DNA from: Rhodobacter sp.
GTDB taxonomy: Bacteria > Pseudomonadota > Alphaproteobacteria > Rhodobacterales > Rhodobacteraceae
Direction of reading: 5' to 3'
Length of the DNA: 64,000 nt
NCBI GenBank assembly: GCA_020250175.1
Contig: JADCEN010000043.1
Coordinates: 1 to 64,000, forward strand
Shown here: positions 28,214 to 38,086 of the stretch, in pieces
Layout: each line of letters starts with the position of its first letter
Numbering within the stretch: the stretch's first letter is position 1
Program-made: the position numbers and the translations under genes
The notes under the pieces: model-generated
Database searches by the model: none
The model's input: the letters and a program-made list of their open reading frames with translations, nothing else
Told to the model about the DNA's origin: nothing

Positions 28214-29251
28214 TCAGGCTTCGAACAGATCCGGCTGCGGGCCGCTGCGGGGCGGCTCCAGCCCCAGATGCCGCCAGGCCCGCGCGCCCAGCATCCGCCC
28301 GCGCGGCGTGCGCTGCAACAGCCCCTGCTGCAGCAGGAAGGGTTCGATGACCTCCTCGATCGCATCGCGCGATTCCGACAGGGCAGCGGCAATCGTCTCG
28401 ACCCCCACGGGTCCCCCGCCATAATGCTCGGCCAGCAGGGTCAGATAGCGCCGGTCAGCCCCGTCCAGCCCCAGATGATCCACCCCCAGCCGGGTCAGAG
28501 AACTGTCGGCGATACCCCGTGTCAGCCGCCCGTCGCCCTCGACCAGCACGAAATCCACCACCCGCCGCAACAGCCGCCCGGCAATACGCGGGGTGCCGCG
28601 CGCACGCCTTGCGATTTCCCGGCAGCCTTCGGGGTCGGCGGCAACCCCCAGCAGGCGCGCGCCGCGCGTGACGATCTCGTGCAGCTCATCCTCGGTATAG
28701 AACTGCAGCCGGGTCGGGATGCCGAAACGGTCGCGCAGCGGGGTGGTCAGCAGCCCCAGCCGCGTTGTGGCCCCGACCAGCGTGAAAGGCTGCAGATCGA
28801 TCCGCACCGTGCGCGCGGCCGGACCTTCGCCGATCACCAGATCCAGGGCAAAATCCTCCATGGCCGGATAAAGCACTTCTTCCACGATCGGCGACAGGCG
28901 GTGAATCTCGTCGATGAACAGCACGTCGCGCGGTTCCAGATTGGTCAGGATCGCGGCCAGATCGCCCGCCCTGGCCAGAACCGGCCCCGATGTCATCCGG
29001 AACCCGACGCCAAGTTCGCGCGCCATGATCTGTGCCAGCGTGGTCTTGCCCAGCCCCGGCGGGCCATGAAACAGGGCATGATCCATCGCCTCGCCCCGCA
29101 TCCGGGCGCTGTCGATGAAGACGCGCAGGTTCGCCCGCGCCTCGGCCTGGCCGATGAACTCTTCCAGCACCTGCGGGCGCAGGGCACGGTCTGCATCCTC
29201 GGGCATCGGCGCGGGGCGCAGGGCGGGGTCTGGTTGCGGGGTCGGGGTCAT
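28214..29251 (-). CDS. ruvB: Holliday junction branch-migration ATPase RuvB
   Basis: 345 residues. N-terminal AAA+ with Walker [13 protein letters not shown], Walker [12 protein letters not shown] and sensor 1 [11 protein letters not shown], then a winged-helix DNA-binding end. The sequence [14 protein letters not shown] is the normal RuvB start. It drives branch migration with RuvA, which lies upstream on the same strand about 130 bases away, as part of the ruvC-ruvA-ruvB order. Confidence 0.97.
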   Translation of the reverse strand: MTPTPQPDPALRPAPMPEDADRALRPQVLEEFIGQAEARANLRVFIDSARMRGEAMDHALFHGPPGLGKTTLAQIMARELGVGFRMTSGPVLARAGDLAAILTNLEPRDVLFIDEIHRLSPIVEEVLYPAMEDFALDLVIGEGPAARTVRIDLQPFTLVGATTRLGLLTTPLRDRFGIPTRLQFYTEDELHEIVTRGARLLGVAADPEGCREIARRARGTPRIAGRLLRRVVDFVLVEGDGRLTRGIADSSLTRLGVDHLGLDGADRRYLTLLAEHYGGGPVGVETIAAALSESRDAIEEVIEPFLLQQGLLQRTPRGRMLGARAWRHLGLEPPRSGPQPDLFEA

Positions 29252-29383
29252 GGCGGAACATTCCCCGAACTATCACCGGGATGCAAGGCCCGGCTTCGCG
29301 GCTGCCGCCACCCTGGTCCGATGCGATGCCCTTGCATGCAGGGTTCCGCGCCCGCGCCCGCCCAGCGCTGCGCGGGGCATGCC

Positions 29384-30064
29384 TTATCCCTTCGGGGCCA
29401 GCCGCTTCAGCGCCATGCGGATCAGCGTCGGCGTATCGGCCTCGGGCGCGTCCCCGGTCGCCGCGGCCACCGCCTGCGCGGCATCCCCCGGTGAATAGCC
29501 CAGGTTGGCCAGGGCCGAAAGGGCATCGGCGGCAAATCCAGCGCGGGTCTGCGCAGCCGAAGGGGCCATCGGTTTCCGGTCAGGGGCCGCTGCGGGCACC
29601 GGATCGGGGTCTGCTGCATCCACCAGGGCGGCAGAAGACAGCGCCACCCCCTGCGCCATCAGCGACGGGGCCTTTGCCTTCAGTTCCAGCACCAGGCGCT
29701 GCGCCAGCTTCGGCCCCACGCCGGGCGCGGCCTGAATCGCACGCGCATCGCCCAGGGTGATTGCCCGCGCGACACCTTCGGGGCCAAGCGCCCCCAGAAT
29801 CGACAGGCCCGCCTTCGCGCCGATGCCTTGCACCGTGGTCAGCAGCCGGTGCCATTCCTTTTCCAGCAGGGTGGGATAGCCGAAGAGCTGCAGCAGGTCT
29901 TCGCGCACCACCAGTTCGGTGTAAAGCGCAACCGCCTCGCCCGGGCCCGGCAGGGCCGCAAGGGTGCGGTCCGAGACATAAACGATGTAGCCTACCCCGC
30001 GCACATCGATCAGCACATGATCCTGCGCGCGGTATTCAAGCCGCCCCGACAGCCGCCCGATCAT
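29384..30064 (-). CDS. ruvA: Holliday junction DNA-binding protein RuvA
   Basis: 226 residues, slightly longer than usual because of a Pro/Ala-rich linker (about residues 145-175) before the domain III helices that contact RuvB. Domain I starts [12 protein letters not shown]; domain II has the HhH motif [13 protein letters not shown] and [15 protein letters not shown]. The start at 30064 overlaps the ruvC stop by 4 bases. The longer open frame runs into ruvC antisense phase and is not used. Confidence 0.96.
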   Translation of the reverse strand: MIGRLSGRLEYRAQDHVLIDVRGVGYIVYVSDRTLAALPGPGEAVALYTELVVREDLLQLFGYPTLLEKEWHRLLTTVQGIGAKAGLSILGALGPEGVARAITLGDARAIQAAPGVGPKLAQRLVLELKAKAPSLMAQGVALSSAALVDAADPDPVPAAAPDRKPMAPSAAQTRAGFAADALSALANLGYSPGDAAQAVAAATGDAPEADTPTLIRMALKRLAPKG

Positions 30065-30585
30065 CGGGCTGCCCCGGCCGGACGGGCGGCCCGGTCGACT
30101 GCGGCCGCAAACCGGCCCGCCGATTGCAGGTGATGGGCGTGGCAGATCGCAACTGCCAGCGCATCGGCGGCATCCGGGCCGGTGATCGTCACCCCCGGCA
30201 GATGCAGGCGCACCATATGTTCGATCTGCACCTTGGCCGCATGTCCCACGCCGACCACCGTCTTCTTCACGGCATTGGGCGCATATTCCCCCACCGCCAG
30301 GCCGAACTGCGCCGGCACCAGCAGGGCAATGGCCCGCGCCTGGCCCAGCTTCAGCGTGGCCACGGCATCCTTGTTGACGAAGGTGTGCTCCACGGCGGCG
30401 GCGCGCGGCGCAAAGCGCTGCACAACATCGGTCAATTGGACGTGCAGGCTTAACAGCCGTTCGGCCAGATCGCCCGGATCGGAATGGCAAATGCCGTTCG
30501 CCACATGCGTCAGACGGGCGCCGACCACGTCGATCAGCCCCCAGCCAAGGTTTCGCAACCCCGGATCGATGCCCAGAACCCTCAT
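30061..30585 (-). CDS. ruvC: Holliday junction resolvase RuvC
   Basis: 174 residues. RNase H-fold endonuclease with acidic residues Asp7 (VLGIDPG), Glu in AAVEHTFVN and the Asp pair in [15 protein letters not shown]. The start at 30585 matches the family start MRVLGIDPG; the 18-residue upstream extension is not supported. Its stop overlaps ruvA (TGA/ATGA arrangement), so ruvC-ruvA-ruvB form one operon. Confidence 0.96.
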   Translation of the reverse strand: MRVLGIDPGLRNLGWGLIDVVGARLTHVANGICHSDPGDLAERLLSLHVQLTDVVQRFAPRAAAVEHTFVNKDAVATLKLGQARAIALLVPAQFGLAVGEYAPNAVKKTVVGVGHAAKVQIEHMVRLHLPGVTITGPDAADALAVAICHAHHLQSAGRFAAAVDRAARPAGAAR

Positions 30586-30764
30586 GCTGCTGCCTGCTGC
30601 CCCTTCGGTTTTCCTGCGAATAGCACGAATGGGGAACATCAGCCAGCCGCTTCGGCATCGGCTGTCACAGCCGATGCTGCAACTGCAAATCGCGACGGGT
30701 TGGCGCGCGAAACCGACACGTCGCTGTCAGGTCCCTTGAAACAATGACAAAATCATGAACAAAG

Positions 30765-30783
30765 CCATGCATTCCATGCATGG
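30765..30783. promoter_or_regulatory. Perfect 8-bp inverted repeat between ruvC and the DUF1127 gene
   Basis: CCATGCAT and ATGCATGG are separated by TCC, forming a symmetrical site 105 bases upstream of the DUF1127 start and 180 bases upstream of the ruvC start. The size and symmetry fit an operator for a dimeric regulator. The regulator is not known, and a chance palindrome cannot be excluded. Confidence 0.35.
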
Positions 30784-30887
30784 GCGGCATGATCAAGCCC
30801 GGCTTGCTTTGCAGCTGCAGCACAACTAAATCGCAGCCAGGGGTGAAGAAAGCCCGCAAATCAGGCACTGCGCAAGGATCATTGATC

Positions 30888-31088
30888 ATGTCCACCATTG
30901 AAACGACCCGTCCGGCACCGTTCGGTGCAATCGCGACCTATCATTTCATGCAATTCGTCAGCACCGCCCTGGGACGGGTAAAGGGCTGGAACGACGCGCG
31001 CGCGACCCGCAAGGCGCTGTCGGCCCTGTCGGACCGCGAGTTGGACGACATCGGCCTGTGCCGGGGTGATATCGATCACATCGGCTGA
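30888..31088 (+). CDS. DUF1127 small protein (YjiS-like)
   Basis: 66 residues. The C-terminal half carries the DUF1127 pattern: R.KGWNDARATRKALSALSDRELDDIGLCRGDID. The start at 30888 has AAGGA nearby. Small DUF1127 proteins in Rhodobacter and relatives are arginine-rich, stress-induced and in some cases bind RNA and influence sRNA maturation. It is monocistronic with a strong terminator 44 bases downstream. Confidence 0.88.
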   Translation: MSTIETTRPAPFGAIATYHFMQFVSTALGRVKGWNDARATRKALSALSDRELDDIGLCRGDIDHIG

Positions 31089-31131
31089 GCCGGGGATTGA
31101 TGCCGCGACCGCAGGTCTGCGGATCGCAGGG

Positions 31132-31171
31132 AAAAGGCCGCGCCCGCCCCCGGGACGCGGCCTTTGTCTTT
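31132..31171 (+). terminator. Rho-independent terminator after the DUF1127 gene
   Basis: A 7-bp stem GGCCGCG (31136-31142) / CGCGGCC (31156-31162) is preceded by AAAA and followed by TTTGTCTTT. It is the cleanest intrinsic terminator in the window. Confidence 0.85.
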
Positions 31172-31447
31172 GCAGGTTTCGGGCGGATGGTCAGGTCACC
31201 GGTTCGCCGGTGCGTTGCGATACCCGCAGGATTCCCCGGTCGCCCCGATCTGCCAGCCTGCCGAAGGTTCCGGTGTCGTCACGGCCAAGGCCATCGGACC
31301 GCGCGGCTGCGGTGCGCGTGATCGGCCCGAAAGGGCCGCGCACGCGGGGTGCGCGCAATCGATCCTGCAATCACAGTGTCTCCGCCGTTGCCCCGGACAG
31401 GCCCTGATCGTGGCCGATCCTGGAACAGGCATGGCAGGTCAAGGGCG
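31172..31447. other. Gap between DUF1127 terminator and prmA 3' end
   Basis: Together with the terminator this makes about 360 bases without a gene. Short open frames exist on both strands, but none has a Shine-Dalgarno or family-like sequence. I see no feature to call. Confidence 0.5.
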
Positions 31448-32317
31448 TCAGCCGCGCTCAAAGACCAGCGTGCACCACTCGCCGATGTCTTCGCGCTGGC
31501 GCAGTGTGAAGCCCGCTGCGGCATAGGCGGCCAGCACCGCTTCGGCCTGCACCACCAGCAGGCCGGACAGAATGGCAAGCCCGCCCCTTGCGATATGGGC
31601 GGCCATCGCCGGGGCGAGTTCGATCAGCGGGCCTTTCAGGATATTGGCGAACACCAGATCAAAGGGTGCCGCCCCGGCCAGACGCGGGTGATCGAAACCG
31701 GCGGCTTCCACGCAGTCGATGCGGTCGGCCAGCCCGTTGACCTGCGCATTGGCCCGCGCCACAGCGACCGCAACCCCGTCGATGTCCGAGGCGATGACCG
31801 GATTGGGCCAGACCCGCGCGGCGGCCATCGCCAGCACGGCGGTCCCACAGCCGATATCGGCCACATTCTGCGCTGCAAACCCTGCGTCCGCCAGCCGGTC
31901 CAGCGCCCGCAGACACCCCAGCGTGGTGCCGTGATGCCCGGTGCCAAAGGCCACTGTCGCTTCGATCAGCAGGGCAATCCGCCCCTTGGGCACCCTGTCG
32001 GCGTCATGGCTGCCGTAGACAAAAAAGCGCCCGGCCTCGACCGGGGTCAGTTCGCGGCGCACCTTGGCGACCCAGTCGGTTTCCGGCAGTTCCGAGAGCG
32101 CAAAGGGCTGCGCGCCGAACGCCAGCGCCAGCAGCGTCAGGGCAATGTCATCGGGCGCGTCCAGAAAATAGCCGCCGACTTCCCACAGCCCCGAGCCGTC
32201 CTCGATCTCGAAGACGCCCACCCCGGCGGGTGCCGGCGTCAGCCCTTCCAGTGCGGCGGCCAAGGCTTCGGCGGCGTCCTGCCCCGCCAGGGTGGTCAGC
32301 GCGGTAAAGGTGGGCAT
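31448..32317 (-). CDS. prmA: Ribosomal protein L11 methyltransferase
   Basis: 289 residues. The start at 32317 gives MPTFTALTTLAG and the expected length; other Met codons upstream in the frame add no conserved sequence. The N-terminal L11-binding domain is followed by a class I SAM methyltransferase fold with VADIGCGTAVLAMAAA (SAM loop), FGTGHHGTTLGCL and the catalytic-site motif VFANILKGPL. It trimethylates lysines and the N terminus of ribosomal protein L11. Confidence 0.92.
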   Translation of the reverse strand: MPTFTALTTLAGQDAAEALAAALEGLTPAPAGVGVFEIEDGSGLWEVGGYFLDAPDDIALTLLALAFGAQPFALSELPETDWVAKVRRELTPVEAGRFFVYGSHDADRVPKGRIALLIEATVAFGTGHHGTTLGCLRALDRLADAGFAAQNVADIGCGTAVLAMAAARVWPNPVIASDIDGVAVAVARANAQVNGLADRIDCVEAAGFDHPRLAGAAPFDLVFANILKGPLIELAPAMAAHIARGGLAILSGLLVVQAEAVLAAYAAAGFTLRQREDIGEWCTLVFERG

Positions 32318-32458
32318 GGAACAGTCCTTCATGGGGAAGGGGCGGCGATAGCCTGCGCAAGACGGCGGCGTCAAGCGCCGGGTCTGGTTACGCGTCGGGA
32401 CGGGCCGCGCCGATGATCGTGGCCGGCGTCATTGTGACCCGGCTCTGGCCCGCTCCGG

Positions 32459-34660
32459 CTAAAGAAAGCTCTGCGGATCGATGTCGATGGCCAGCCGCAT
32501 ATTGGCAGGCAGCTTTACCTGCGCCACCCACTCGGCCAGCGCCTGCTGCAGAGGCGCGGTCTTGCCCGCCTTCACCAGCAGCCGCACTCGATGCCGCCCG
32601 CGCACCCGCGCAATCGGTGCGGGGGCCGGGCCGAACACCTGTGCCCCGATCCGGTGCAGAGGCCCGTCGCGCCGCGCCAGCTCGTTGCCGATGTCGAAAA
32701 TCCGGGCCACATCGGGCGACGACAGGATGATCCCGGCCATGCGCCCGTAAGGGGGCACGCCCGCCGCCCGGCGCTCGTCCGCCTCGGCGCGCCAGAACGC
32801 CTCTTCATCGCCGCCCAGAATGGCCCGGATTACCGGATGCCCGGGCTGGAAGGTCTGCAAGAGTGCGACACCCTTGCGCCCGGCCCGCCCGGCCCGGCCC
32901 GATACCTGACGCATCAGCTGAAAGGTGCGTTCCGCCGCGCGCAGGTCAGACCCCTGCAGGCCAAGGTCGGCATCAATCACCCCGACCAGCGTCAGCAGCG
33001 GAAAATTATGCCCCTTGGCCACGATCTGCGTGCCGATGATGATGTCCGCGCCGCCCGCCGCGATCAGCCCGATCTGCTCTTTCAGCGCGCGCGCAGATCC
33101 GAACAGGTCAGACGACAGCACCGCAACCCGCGCATCGGGGAACCGGGCCGCCACCTCTTCGGCCATGCGTTCCACACCGGGGCCGACCGGGGCCATGCGG
33201 CCCTCTGCCTTGCAAGCGGGACAGGCCAGCGGCACGGGTTTCGTGGCCCCGCACTGGTGGCAGACCAGCCGCCTGAGAAAGCGGTGTTCCACCATACGCG
33301 CATCGCAGTCATCGCAGCCCACCTGATGCCCGCAGGCCCGGCACAGCGTGACCGGCGCATAGCCGCGCCGGTTCAGAAACAGCAGCACCTGTTCCCCCCG
33401 CGCAATCCCGGCCGTCACCGCCGCCGCCAGGGTGCCGGAAATCCACCGGTCCGAAGGCAGCTTTTCGCTGCGCATGTCGATGGCCCGCATCTCGGGCAAT
33501 TCTGCGGACCCGAAGCGGGCGCCCAGATCAAGGCGCGCATATTTCCCCGCCTCGGCATTGGCCCAGCTTTCCAGGCTGGGCGTGGCCGAAGCCAGCACCA
33601 CCGGTGCCCCGCAGATGGCCGCGCGCAGCACCGCCATGTCGCGGGCATTGTACAGAACACCCTCTTCCTGCTTGTAGCCGGGATCGTGTTCCTCATCGAC
33701 CACGATCAGCCCCAACTGCTGAAACGGCAGGAACAGCGCCGACCGCGCGCCCACGACAAGCTGCGCCTGCCCCGTGGCCAGCATCCGCCAGACCCGGCGG
33801 CGTTCGGTGACGGTCACGCCGGAATGCCATTCGGCGGGCCGCGCGCCGAACCGCGCCTCGACCCGCGTCAGAAAATCGGCCGTCAAGGCGATTTCCGGCA
33901 GCAGGACCAATGCCTGCCGCCCCGCCCGCAGGCATTCGGCCACCGCCTCGAGATAGACTTCGGTCTTGCCCGATCCGGTGACACCCTTCAGCAGCGTGGC
34001 GGAATAGCCGCCCAGCGCCACGGCGGCGATCAGGGCATCGGCAGCCGCCACCTGGTCCCCGGCCAGCGTCACGCCCGGCAGATCGGGGTGAAGCCGGGGA
34101 TAGGGCAGGTCGCGCGGCGCGTCTTCCTCCAGCACCGCCCCGGCCTTGACCAGCCCCTTGATGACGGATGTCGTTACCCCGGCCTGCGCGGCAAGCTCGG
34201 CCAGCGTCACCGCCGCGCCGCCGAACGCGTGCAGCGCGGCCATGACGCGCTCCCGCGCCCCGGTCATCCGCGCGGGCAGGTCAGGACCGGGGCGCAGCAC
34301 GCGCCGCATCGCCGGCGGGTCGCCCAGGCCGGGCGCGCGCGTGGCCAGCCGCAGCATCGCAGGCAGCGGCGTCAGCGTATAGTCAGAGGCACGGGTCAGG
34401 AACTGGCGCAGCTCGTCGCGCATCGGGGCGGCATCCATGACCCGCAGGATCGACCGCAGCTTCGCCGCGTCGAACCCGCCCGCGCCCGGCCCCCAGACCA
34501 CACCCGCCACCCGGCGCGGCCCCAGCGGCACCTCAACGAAATCGCCGGTGCCGCAGCCGCCTTCGGGCGCGCGGTAATCCAGAAGGCCCGCCATCCCGCC
34601 CAGCGGTTCGGTCGTTACCACGCCAACGCGCGCGCCTTCGGAAAAGACTTCATCCGCCAC
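32459..34660 (-). CDS. priA: Primosomal protein N' (replication restart helicase PriA)
   Basis: About 733 residues from a GTG at 34660; a TTG at 34672 is also possible and adds four residues. The 3'BD domain is followed by a winged helix and a superfamily 2 helicase: Walker A KGVTGSGKTEVYLE, DEEH box VVDEEHDPGYKQ, and motif III ASATPSLES. A zinc-binding insert holds paired cysteines (LCRACGHQVGCDDCD, CHQCG, CPACK). Motifs V/VI are IIGTQIVAKGHNFP and QVSGRAGRAGR. It reloads the replisome at stalled forks. Confidence 0.95.
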   Translation of the reverse strand: MADEVFSEGARVGVVTTEPLGGMAGLLDYRAPEGGCGTGDFVEVPLGPRRVAGVVWGPGAGGFDAAKLRSILRVMDAAPMRDELRQFLTRASDYTLTPLPAMLRLATRAPGLGDPPAMRRVLRPGPDLPARMTGARERVMAALHAFGGAAVTLAELAAQAGVTTSVIKGLVKAGAVLEEDAPRDLPYPRLHPDLPGVTLAGDQVAAADALIAAVALGGYSATLLKGVTGSGKTEVYLEAVAECLRAGRQALVLLPEIALTADFLTRVEARFGARPAEWHSGVTVTERRRVWRMLATGQAQLVVGARSALFLPFQQLGLIVVDEEHDPGYKQEEGVLYNARDMAVLRAAICGAPVVLASATPSLESWANAEAGKYARLDLGARFGSAELPEMRAIDMRSEKLPSDRWISGTLAAAVTAGIARGEQVLLFLNRRGYAPVTLCRACGHQVGCDDCDARMVEHRFLRRLVCHQCGATKPVPLACPACKAEGRMAPVGPGVERMAEEVAARFPDARVAVLSSDLFGSARALKEQIGLIAAGGADIIIGTQIVAKGHNFPLLTLVGVIDADLGLQGSDLRAAERTFQLMRQVSGRAGRAGRKGVALLQTFQPGHPVIRAILGGDEEAFWRAEADERRAAGVPPYGRMAGIILSSPDVARIFDIGNELARRDGPLHRIGAQVFGPAPAPIARVRGRHRVRLLVKAGKTAPLQQALAEWVAQVKLPANMRLAIDIDPQSFL

Positions 34661-34751
34661 AGGACACGCCAACCTTTCGCCAGCCTCCGTCTTGCGCTAA
34701 TACGGGGCCGCACCCCCCGCAACCCCGATCAGGATCAAGGACCAAAGCCCG

Positions 34752-35405
34752 ATGAAATTCTTTGTGGATACCGCTGATGTTCAGGCCATTGCCGAACTGA
34801 ACGATCTTGGCATGGTGGACGGTGTCACCACGAACCCGTCGCTGATCCTGAAATCGGGGCGCGACATCCTGGAGGTCACGCGTGAAATCTGTGCGCTGGT
34901 CAGCGGCCCCGTTTCGGCCGAAGTCGTGGCCCTGAAGGCCGACGCGATGATCGCCGAAGGCCGCAAGCTGGCAGACATCGCGCCGAATATTGCAGTCAAG
35001 GTGCCGCTGACCTGGGACGGGCTGAAGACCTGCAAGGTTCTGTCCAAAGACGGGATCAAGGTCAATGTCACGCTGTGCTTTTCGGCCAACCAGGCGCTGA
35101 TCGCGGCCAAGGCCGGGGCCACCTTCATCAGCCCCTTCATCGGGCGGCTGGATGACATCAACATGGACGGGCTGGAGTTGATCAGCGACATCCGCCTTAT
35201 CTACAACAACTACGAGTACCCGACAGAAATCCTTGCGGCATCGGTCCGCTCGGCGAACCATGTCTCGCAATGTGCCCTGATCGGGGCCGATGTCGTGACC
35301 GCACCGCCAGCGGTCATCAAGGCCCTGGCCAGCCACCCGCTGACCGACAAGGGGCTGGAACAGTTCATGGCGGATTGGGCAAAGACCGGGCAGAAAATCC
35401 TTTGA
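34752..35405 (+). CDS. tal: Transaldolase (fructose-6-phosphate aldolase-like, TalC type)
   Basis: 217 residues, the short type 3B transaldolase family. Motifs [19 protein letters not shown] and [14 protein letters not shown] with the Schiff-base lysine are all present. It transfers a dihydroxyacetone unit between sugar phosphates in the non-oxidative pentose phosphate pathway. The family can also act as a fructose-6-phosphate aldolase, and sequence alone does not decide between the two. It is divergent from priA, with AAGGACC upstream of its start. Confidence 0.92.
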   Translation: MKFFVDTADVQAIAELNDLGMVDGVTTNPSLILKSGRDILEVTREICALVSGPVSAEVVALKADAMIAEGRKLADIAPNIAVKVPLTWDGLKTCKVLSKDGIKVNVTLCFSANQALIAAKAGATFISPFIGRLDDINMDGLELISDIRLIYNNYEYPTEILAASVRSANHVSQCALIGADVVTAPPAVIKALASHPLTDKGLEQFMADWAKTGQKIL

Positions 35406-35482
35406 CTGATTGAGGGTGTCTGCGGTGCCCGGCACCGGGGCGCGGCCACCGCCGACAGTCTGCATGAACGGGATGTGACATC

Positions 35483-36232
35483 ATGTGTGGTGACGCCAGA
35501 CCGGACCCCGAGCCATCCGACAGCCCCGGGGACCGCAGCATGATCGCGCAGGACCTGCGCGACATTATTCTTTCCGCGCCGGAGGCGGTCCTGCAGGATC
35601 ACGCCGTGATGGCAGCCCTTGTCGCGGCTGGCGACCGGGCCATGGGATCGAACGTCGTGGACCTGCGCGGCATGGCCATGGACCGGATGGAAGCGCGGCT
35701 GGGCCGGCTGGAGGATACGCACCGCTCGGTCATCGCGGCGGTCTATGAAAACCTGGTCGGCACCAATCAGGTGCATCGCGCAACGCTGCAGCTGCTGACC
35801 CCCGCTACCTTCGAGGCCTTCCTGCAGACGCTGGGCAGCGATGTGGCACAAACCCTGCGCGTCGACTGCGCGCGGCTGGTGCTGGAAAGCCGCCAGACCC
35901 CCCAGGACCCGGCCCTGCAGCGGCCCGGGTCAACGCTGTGCGTGACCGCCCCCGGCTTTGTCAACGCCTATCTCGGAACCGGCCGCGGGGCACCGCCGCG
36001 ACCGGTGACCCTGCGCCAGAGGCCCGCCGGGTCCGACCTGCCTTATGGCGCGCAGGCCGACGCGATCCTGTCCGAGGCGCTGCTGCGGCTTGACTTCGGC
36101 GAGGGCCGCCTGCCGGGCCTTCTGGCCCTGGGCGCGGGCGACCCCTACCGCTTCCGGGCGGCGCAGGGCACCGACCTGCTGGGCTTCTTCGGCGGCGTGG
36201 TAGAGCGGGCGATGCGCCGCTGGCTGCCATGA
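35483..36232 (+). CDS. DUF484 family protein
   Basis: 249 residues. It matches the DUF484 (GAF-like) pattern in which a short helical N terminus (IIL..PEAVLQDHAVM.AL) precedes a GAF-like domain ending FFGGVVERAMRRWLP. Its function is unknown, but DUF484 genes regularly precede xerC, as here with a 4-base overlap. Alternative starts exist near 35540 (MIAQDLRDII). Confidence 0.85.
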   Translation: MCGDARPDPEPSDSPGDRSMIAQDLRDIILSAPEAVLQDHAVMAALVAAGDRAMGSNVVDLRGMAMDRMEARLGRLEDTHRSVIAAVYENLVGTNQVHRATLQLLTPATFEAFLQTLGSDVAQTLRVDCARLVLESRQTPQDPALQRPGSTLCVTAPGFVNAYLGTGRGAPPRPVTLRQRPAGSDLPYGAQADAILSEALLRLDFGEGRLPGLLALGAGDPYRFRAAQGTDLLGFFGGVVERAMRRWLP

Positions 36233-37164
36233 CCGCCGACGCGCTGGCGGCGGTCAGCCCCGGCCAGCGGGCGGCGCTGGCCCAGTGGCTGACGCATATC
36301 CGGGCGCTGGACGGGGCTGCGGCCCGTACCGTTGCCGCCTATGGCGCCGATGTGGCGCGCTATCTGGATTTTCTGGCCCGGCATCGGGGTGCCCCCGAAG
36401 GCACCGCGGCCCTGCTGAGCGTGCCGCAGGCCGATCTGCGCGCCTTTATGGCCCATGAGCGGGCGCGCGGCCTTGGGCCGCGGTCGCTGGCGCGGGCGCT
36501 GTCGGCCGTCAAGGGATTCACGGGCTGGCTGGCAGAACGTGAGGGTATCGATGCCACGCCGGTCCTGTCGGCGCGCGGGCCGAAATACCGCCGGTCCCTG
36601 CCCCGCCCCCTGACCGAAGAGGGTGCGCGCGACATGATCGGCCGCGTGGAAACCCAGGCCCGTGAAGACTGGATCGCGGCCCGCGATGCCGCCGTCGTCA
36701 CGCTGCTTTATGGCTGTGGCCTGCGCATTTCCGAAGCCCTGGGGCTGACCGGTGCCGCAAACCCGCTGCCCGAGGTGCTGCGCATCACCGGCAAGGGCGG
36801 CAAGACGCGGCTGGTCCCGGTCATCCCGGCGGCCCGCGCTGCCGTCGCCCGCTATGCCGCGCTGGTTCCCTTTGATCTTGCCCCGGCCGAGCCATTGTTT
36901 CGCGGCGCGCGCGGCGGGGCGCTGAACCCGCGCCTGATTGCCAGGGCGATGGAATCGGCCCGGATGCAGCTGGGCCTGCCGGCCACGGCCACCCCCCATG
37001 CGATGCGCCATTCCTTCGCAACGCATCTGCTGTCGGCGGGCGGCGATCTGCGCACGATCCAGCAATTGCTTGGCCACGCTTCGCTGTCCACAACGCAGGC
37101 TTACACGGCAGTGGACACGGCGCGGATCATGGATGTGTATGAAAAGGCCCATCCCCGTGCCTGA
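36229..37164 (+). CDS. xerC: Site-specific tyrosine recombinase XerC
   Basis: 311 residues. SAM-like N-terminal core-binding domain (to about residue 105) then catalytic domain with Arg166 (GCGLRISEAL), Lys192 (GKGGKTRLV), His257 and Arg260 (HAMRHSFATHL), His283 (LLGHASLSTTQ) and nucleophile Tyr292. With XerD it resolves chromosome dimers at dif. It overlaps the DUF484 gene by 4 bases. Confidence 0.94.
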   Translation: MTADALAAVSPGQRAALAQWLTHIRALDGAAARTVAAYGADVARYLDFLARHRGAPEGTAALLSVPQADLRAFMAHERARGLGPRSLARALSAVKGFTGWLAEREGIDATPVLSARGPKYRRSLPRPLTEEGARDMIGRVETQAREDWIAARDAAVVTLLYGCGLRISEALGLTGAANPLPEVLRITGKGGKTRLVPVIPAARAAVARYAALVPFDLAPAEPLFRGARGGALNPRLIARAMESARMQLGLPATATPHAMRHSFATHLLSAGGDLRTIQQLLGHASLSTTQAYTAVDTARIMDVYEKAHPRA

Positions 37165-37202
37165 CCCATTGCGGTGGAGGCACAATTGAGTATGACGGTC
37201 AC

Positions 37203-37916
37203 ATGACACGCAGGCTTAATGCCCTTTCGGTTCACCTTCTCACCGCCACAGGCGCGGTGCTGTCGATGCTGGCGATGCTGGCAGCGGTGGATGGCAAATG
37301 GAGCCTGATGTTCCTGTGGCTGGTCGTGGCGCTGGTGGTGGACGGCATCGACGGCCCCCTGGCCCGCCGCTATGACGTGAAATCCAACTGGCCGACCTAT
37401 GACGGCGTGCTGATGGATCTGATCGTCGACTATCTGACCTATGTCTTCATCCCGGCCTTCGCGCTGTTCAAATCGGGCCTGCTGACCGGCTGGACCGGCT
37501 GGCTGGCGATCATTGCCATTGTCTATGGCAGCGTGGTCTATTTCGCCGATACGCGAATGAAGACCAGGGATTACTCCTTTGCCGGCTTTCCGGCCTGCTG
37601 GAACATGGTGGTGCTGGTGATGTTCGCGCTGAAACCCGGCGAATGGACGATCCTGCTGATCGTCATCGCGCTGAGCGTGGCCATGTTCACCAATCTGAAA
37701 TTCATCCACCCCGTCCGCACCGACCGTTGGCGCCTGCTGTCCTTGCCGATGGCCCTTGCCTGGACCTTTTTTGCCGGATGGGCCGCCTGGGTGGATTTCG
37801 ATCCGCAAAGCTGGGCGCATTGGGGGCTGGTGATCACTTCGGTCTATCTCTGCACGGCGGGGATTGCGCAGCAGATCGTGCCGGCCCGGACAAAGGGCGC
37901 AAGGCGCTTGCCCTGA
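37203..37916 (+). CDS. pcs: Phosphatidylcholine synthase
   Basis: 237 residues with about eight membrane helices. The CDP-alcohol phosphotransferase signature is adapted as in Pcs enzymes: DGIDGPLARRYDVKSNWPTYDG followed by MDLIVDYLTYVFIPA. It condenses CDP-diacylglycerol with choline to make phosphatidylcholine in the inner membrane, a pathway typical of host-associated and marine alphaproteobacteria. Confidence 0.92.
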   Translation: MTRRLNALSVHLLTATGAVLSMLAMLAAVDGKWSLMFLWLVVALVVDGIDGPLARRYDVKSNWPTYDGVLMDLIVDYLTYVFIPAFALFKSGLLTGWTGWLAIIAIVYGSVVYFADTRMKTRDYSFAGFPACWNMVVLVMFALKPGEWTILLIVIALSVAMFTNLKFIHPVRTDRWRLLSLPMALAWTFFAGWAAWVDFDPQSWAHWGLVITSVYLCTAGIAQQIVPARTKGARRLP

Positions 37917-37957
37917 CCGGATGATCCGGTTTAGCTGCCGATGCCCGCGTTGCGGGC
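37916..37957 (+). terminator. Possible terminator after pcs
   Basis: Two adjacent palindromes follow the stop: ACCGGAT-G-ATCCGGT (37916-37930) followed by TTA, and GCCCGC/GCGGGC (37943-37957). Neither has a long T-run. Confidence 0.35.
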
Positions 37958-38086
37958 GAATCCTGGTGACCGGGCCCCTCTGGTGAAAGTATCGCGGCGC
38001 TTTCACGATGTCGGCACTGAACGAAGCCTGCCGTCAGATGCGCAGCCCATGACCCGATCTGCCAGCCCGATCCCGACCAAGGCGTC

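Noticed and set aside
32591-34777. 728-residue forward frame over priA
   Set aside because: Antisense shadow of priA; PriA motifs on the reverse strand are unambiguous.
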